Positions 58,889 to 64,000 of a DNA stretch of 64,000 bases are shown here, in pieces. A program made the translations under genes and the position numbers. Origin of the DNA: Diospyros lotus (taxonomy: Eukaryota; Streptophyta; Magnoliopsida; Ericales; Ebenaceae). The notes below the pieces were generated by a model. That model was not told where the DNA came from and did no database searches. It was given only the letters and a program-made list of their open reading frames with translations. Position 1 is the stretch's first letter. The number at the start of each line of letters is the position of its first letter. The stretch spans positions 22,984,339-23,048,338 of the forward strand of contig NC_068341.1 in NCBI RefSeq assembly GCF_014633365.1, written 5' to 3'.

Positions 58889-61800
58889 TGTCAGACCTCT
58901 AAGTCTGGCAATGAATTTCTCACAGTTTCAATGAGACTTGGATAAGAAATTAAGGGGGGAATTGAGAAGAAGTATGTCACGATGTGACAATGATGTTGCC
59001 TGGAACCAGTGAGATTCCAGAATTGAACGGAGCTAAGGAAGAATGTTGAGAGGGAGGAAAGGAGAAGAGAGAGAATATACAGAGAGAGAAGAGAGAATGC
59101 TGGGGGAGGATAATTTGGAAACTGTTCTATTGATTCTTCAATGGCTCTCCCACAAAGCTGGGAGAGCTGATATACTCGCTTGGGTGGGTGCGGATGCAGC
59201 AGATTGCTCCCCACCGAGCAGTTACAACCATATCTTTTGTCCTTTTCCTAGGGCCTCTCACGTGGCCTTTTGATTCTAACAAATTGACAGCTGGAAATTG
59301 AAATACAATACTAATAGAAATGCAACAAGAGTCCTAACAGCAAACAGTAAGGAAAAAAAACAGAAATTAAAACAGCATAGTCCCCCCCCCCCCCCCCCCC
59401 CCCCCCTCCCCAAGACTTTTCTTGTCCTCAAGAAATGCTCAAGAGACTTGCAGCCCTTGGAAACGCTGCAACAAGTTAGGTAGATACTCCCAGGTGTCAC
59501 CATTAGTGCCTTCTGGTCCCCATTTTACCAGAACTTGGATGAGGGGAACTCCTTGATTGTAAACCACCCTCCTATCCACAATAGCTTCTGGTTCTTTCTA
59601 CTCATCTTTCTCCTCCGACAGTAGAGGTAACTCTGAGTTGGCCTGCTCGGCCCCAGTGGCCCTCTTTAATAGGAACACATGAAATACCGGGTGTATTTTA
59701 GTTCCCTCAAGTAGAAGAAGTTTATAAGCCACCTTTCTTATCTTGTCCGTTATAGTGAACGGGCCAAAATACTTGGGGGTCAATTTATTCACTGGCCTTT
59801 GGTTGATGGACTTCAAATGCGGATACCGGAGCCTCAAATACACCTGTTCTTCCACCTTCAACTCTCTGTCGCTTCTCTTCCAGTCTGCAAATTGCTTCAT
59901 TTTATTCCTGGTTGAAGCCAACTCCTGTTTTAATTGTTGCAAGACCTCTCTCCTCTGCTGCAAGTATTCCTCCATCGATAATTCCGTAAATGGTCCTCCT
60001 ACAGTTGGTAATATCGGGGGTTTACACCCATAAAGTGCCTCAAAGGGGGACATTTTTAGGGAAGTGTGGTGTGTGGAATTATACCACCATTGAGCCAAGG
60101 CTAGCCACCTATGCCAATGTTTAGGTTGCCTAATACACATGCACCTTAAGTAAGTTTCCAGCACTTGTTAACTCTCTCCGTTTGTCCATTCGTTTGTGGA
60201 TGGTAAGCTGTCGACATATTAAGTTTAATTCTCATAGATCCCATTAGTTCCCGCCAGAAATGGCTTGTAAACACTTTGTCCCGATCCGAAATAATGATGT
60301 TTGGTACTCCATACTGAGTGACCACTCTGTCCATAAACACTCTAGCTACTTCCTTGGCTGTGCAAGGATGAGCTAACCCGATAAACTGAACAAATTTTGT
60401 AAACTGGTCCACCACCACCATCACACTATCTTTTCCTTCTGACTTGGGCATTGCTTCGACAAAATCCATGGCCACACTAGTCCAAGCTCTGTCCGGTATT
60501 GGAAGGGGCTGCAACAGACCCGAGTAGGACACATTCTCCAGCTTATACCTCTTACATATGTCACATGCTAGCACAAACTGTTTGACATCTCTTCTGAGGT
60601 TGGGCCAATAGAATATCTATTTAATCCTGAGATAGGTGTTTTGGATACCAGAATGCCCCCCCACTGGTGATGCAAGTAGAGTTTGCAATATTTTCTGTTT
60701 GAGGTTTCCTCCATCACTGATTACAATCTTGCCTTTAAACCTCAGCATTCCATCAGATATGGTGTAACCGTCGACCCCAGCAGGTTCCACTACAACTTCT
60801 TCTAGTGTCCTCCTCATCTTTTCATCATTGGCATAGCTATCAATAACTTCTTGGCACCATTCTGGCACCACAGCAGTGATTGCTAAAGAACTACCTTCCT
60901 CTTGGCACCTAGACAATGAATCGGCAGCCACATTTTCTTTGCCCCGCCTATACTGTATCAAGTAATCAAGCCCCATCAATTTGGCCATACCCCTTTTTTG
61001 TTGCTGAGTATGTAACTTTTGTTGTAACAAAAACTTAAGGCTTTCATGGTCAGTTTTAATAATGAATCTACCTCCTTCCAAGTAGTGCCGCCATTTCTCC
61101 ACAGCCAATAGAACTGCTAGGAATTCCTTTTCGTAAATACTCAACCCCAAATGCCTCGGGCCTAAGGCTTGGCTCAAAAATGCCAATGGTTTGCCCTTCT
61201 GAACTAACACTGCCCCAATGCCAACCCCACAAGCGTCCGTTTCCAGTATTTCGTTCACTGAAATCTGGCAATCCTAAGGTTGGGACTGCACTCATTGCTT
61301 CCCTAAGTTTCTGAAAGGCTTCATCGGCTTCCTCTCCCCACTTGAAGTTCCCTTTCTTCAAAAGTTCCATCAATGGTCTGCTCCTCACCCCATATCCCTT
61401 TACAAACCTCCTATAATAGCCGGTTAACCCAAGGAACCCTCTCAATGCTTTCAAGGTTGTGGGCTTAGGCTAGTTGACCATGGCATCTATCTTCTTGGGA
61501 TCTATTTTGACCCCCTCTCCAAATATCAAGTGACCCAAATATTCTACCTGTTCTTGGTCAAATGAGCATTTAGACCTTTTGATGAAAAGCTGGTTGGATC
61601 GGAGGACCTCTAAGGTAGTTCTCAAGTGTTTCAAACGCTGGTCCAAGGTTGGGCTATAAGCAAGAATGTCATCAAAGAACACTAGTATGAATTTTCGCAA
61701 GTAAGGTTCAAATATTCGATTCATGAGTGATTGAAAAGTGGCCGGGGCATTAGTGAGCCCAAAGGGCATCACAAGGAACTCGAAGTGTCCATGGTGGGTC

Positions 61801-64000
61801 CTAAAGGCAGTTTTATGAACATCTTCCGACTTCATTTTAATCTGGTGGTAACCTGACCGAAGGTACAGCTTGGAAAAAATTGTGGCATTGTTCAATTCAT
61901 CCATTAGATCTTCTACTAGGGGTATGGGAAATTTATCTTTTATGGTTATGGCGTTTAACTGGCAGTAGTCCACACAAAATCACCAAGAACCATCCTTCTT
62001 CTTAACTAGGAGTACTGGTGAGGCGAATGGGGAATGGCTCGGCCTTATGAAGGATTGGTTCAACATCTCCCTCACCATTTTTTCAATTTCTGACTTCTGG
62101 GTGGGAGAGTACTTGTAAGCTCTAATATTTACAGGTTCAGAATTTGGCTTAAGGTTGATGGAGTGGTTAAGGTTACAGGTGGGTGGTAGCGTTTTAGGCT
62201 CAACAAAGAGGTCCCCAAATTCCAACAGCAGTTTATCAATAAGGTGCTGAGAGTATACCTGGCCTTTCCTTCCATGAGGACTGCTAGCTAACGGGTTGAG
62301 CTCCCCCATCACCACCTTCTCCAGTCTTTCTTCTGTAGCTACAATTGAGAACAGCTGAGTGAGCTTATTCCAGTTGTTCCTAAGGGCTTTGTGCAACCTC
62401 TTCCCGGTTATCATCTTACAAGTGCCAGTTTCTCTTCCCCTTTTTAGTGTCATCCTTTTCCCTCCTTTATCAAATGAAACCTCCATTCGATTGAAGTCAA
62501 AACTTATGGGGCTCACCCCTTTCATCCAATCAACCCCAAGGACCACATCACAACCACCCAATTGCATCAGCCTAAGATCTACCTCAAACCCTTCTCCTTG
62601 CATATCCCATTTAAACCCGAAGCAAGCTGAGTTGCTTAGCACCTTGCCCCCATTAGCCACTGTCACACTCAATGGTTGAGTGTTATAGAGTGGGCACTTC
62701 AAGTTTCTGGCCATATCCTCATCAAGGAAGCTGTGGGTGCTTTCGCTATCTATCAAAATTAACAAGCTCTTATCCTTCACTCTACCTTCTACTTTAATTA
62801 TCTAATTGTTGGTCACCCCTTTCAGTGCGTGGAGCGATGTCTCACCATTGTCCTCACCTCCAGAATCCTCATATTCTTCGATTTCCTCTCCTTTTTCTAC
62901 TCTTACCTCCCTTGAACTGCCCTCTAGAAGCAGTATTTGTCTCCTACATTGGTGTCCCGGAAAATACTTATCCCCACATCTGAAGCACAATCCAGATTGC
63001 CTCCTCTGGTCCATGTTCCGGCCTGTTGATTGAGGCATCCCCTATGGTCTGACCACGAAATTTCCCCCTATCCACTCCCGGTTCACTCCTCTGCCGCTTG
63101 AGTGGGACACCTCTCCTGTCATAGTCTTAGCTTGTTGCCTCTGTTTTTTCATCAAGGCTTCCACCACCATTTCTTGTAGCCTAGCACTTTCCACTGCCTG
63201 TTCTACCGTTCTAGGCCTGATCATTTTGACCACTGGTCTTAGATCATCACTTAGGCCACTCAGGAAACTGGACACAAAATAGGCCTCCGATAGGTGTGGG
63301 TCTTGGCTGCTCATAAGAGACCGGAGCTCTTCAAACCTCTTCAAGTAGGTTTTCAGCTTTCCCACCTGCCTTAGTTTGTTAAATTCTTCAACAATGTCCG
63401 ACATACTTCTCTCCCTGAACCTTTCACATAGTTTTTCAGTGAACTCACCCCACGTAGGTTGCCCCTCACATTAGTCCAACCTTGGTACCAAGCATCGACT
63501 ACATCATCAAAATAAGCAGCCGCTAGGGACACCCGTCTACCCTCTGGTATGTCATACCATTCAAACATCCTCTTGCACTTCCTCACCCACCAACGAGGGT
63601 TGACCAAACGGGTATCTCCATCCGAGGCATGGGGAACCCCGTTTGTTAGCGTTGTCCCTGCTCTCCATGACCCCTATCCTGCATTATCCCCACCTCATCA
63701 TCCTAGCCACTCCCCACATCAGAAGTTACAGGCCTGATATGACCCCTGTTGTGTCGTAACAGAGGTTCAATTCTATCTCGAGGAAGGAATTCAGGGGCCA
63801 TATTAACTAGGTTTTGCCATGTGAACATCAACATAAACTGTTGAAGTTGGTTACCCAGTTCTTCCCTCATTTGCGCTATCTCTTCTCACATTTGAACCAG
63901 CGTACCATCCAACTTTTGATCGATCGCCATAATCGCTTCATGGTTATGACCATTTCCCAGCTCGAGTTGGTCGACTCGTCTCTGGACTTCAGACATGGAT
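58889..64000 (-). mobile_element. Third Ty3-type element, 5' end outside the window
   Basis: On the minus strand, gag starts at 63996 and pol runs leftward to about 59420. A purine tract (25 G on the minus strand, 59382-59406) follows, and then the 3' LTR, about 58889-59377, ending GGTCTGACA on the minus strand. The 5' LTR and primer site lie beyond the window, so the LTR start (59377, or possibly 59289) is not proven. Domain order and protein wording match the element at 51406-56738, but it is a distinct copy or subfamily with a different, longer LTR. It runs in the same direction as NADK2. Confidence 0.9.
59420..63996 (-). pseudogene. Ty3 gag-pol of the third element, interrupted
   Basis: Minus strand: gag from 63996 (MSEVQRRVDQLELGNGHNHE) with early stops; capsid NPRWWVRKCKRMFEW near 63600 and FVSSFLSGLSDDLRP near 63280; zinc knuckle CFRCGDKYFPGHQC near 62985-62944. 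Protease LLILIDSESTHSFLD near 62767-62723, where the usual D-S-G reads D-S-E. Reverse transcriptase: LVKKKDGSW ends in a stop at 61980 and continues [17 protein letters not shown]; its catalytic box FFDDILAYS (near 61675) is intact. RNase [13 protein letters not shown] near 61245 and TDHESLKFLLQQ near 61060. Integrase: MDFVEAMPKSEGKD near 60465 and MSTAYHPQTNGQTERVNKC near 60220. Tail: GPFTITDKIRKVAYKLLL near 59770 and HPVFHVFLLKRATG near 59690. Confidence 0.9.

Noticed and set aside
59298..59483. Proline-rich ORF
   Set aside because: The Pro run is the C25 tract of the Ty3 purine site read on the plus strand.

Overview
The window is nuclear DNA of a flowering plant, most likely a eudicot. 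The evidence is GT-AG introns, plant-specific proteins, plant Ty3 and Ty1/copia LTR retrotransposons, an RTE-type LINE with a (TTG)n tail, an Au-like SINE and decayed plastid DNA. The species cannot be named from the sequence. By length it is mostly mobile DNA; three host genes are visible, two of them only in part.

Layout. 1-17500: the 3' part of a plus-strand SECA2 gene (second plastid SecA ATPase), ten in-phase exons between 5394 and 14578. One intron holds a degraded Ty3 element (527-5234). Another holds a full-length antisense RTE LINE (8647-11906) with a target-site duplication (TSD). 17500-31700: AT-rich intergenic DNA with MITE-like repeats, a solo LTR (19925-21682) and a complete copia element (24143-28742, TSD ACTTT). 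31813-33168: a complete three-exon ACC oxidase of the ACO5 type. Tail to tail with it, on the minus strand, lies the 3' end of chloroplast NAD kinase NADK2: exons 34202-34405 and 34924-35025, then an intron of about 14.8 kb, then four more exons at 49823-50776.

The giant NADK2 intron is a nest. It holds an old LTR-like sequence split by a complete copia element (36402-41523, TSD ATAAA), and a second copia element (about 42523-49792). The second copia element is itself interrupted by plastid rrn23/trnI-GAU fragments (45227-45613) and by a 2.2 kb solo LTR (46569-48754). Its 3' LTR ends 30 bp from an NADK2 splice donor. Upstream of the last visible NADK2 exon are a complete Ty3 element (51406-56738, TSD GTCAC), an RTE LINE relic carrying a MITE-like insert and a SINE (57110-58300), and a third Ty3 element (from about 58889 past the window end). 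About 700 N-terminal NADK2 residues are missing, so these elements probably sit in another very large intron.

No new defence, biosynthetic or regulatory system is apparent. The notable content is the layered insertion history inside two plastid-protein genes whose exons stay in phase, the plastid-to-nucleus fragments inside a retrotransposon, several unexplained inserts, and homopolymeric G tracts at the 3' ends of two Ty3 elements.
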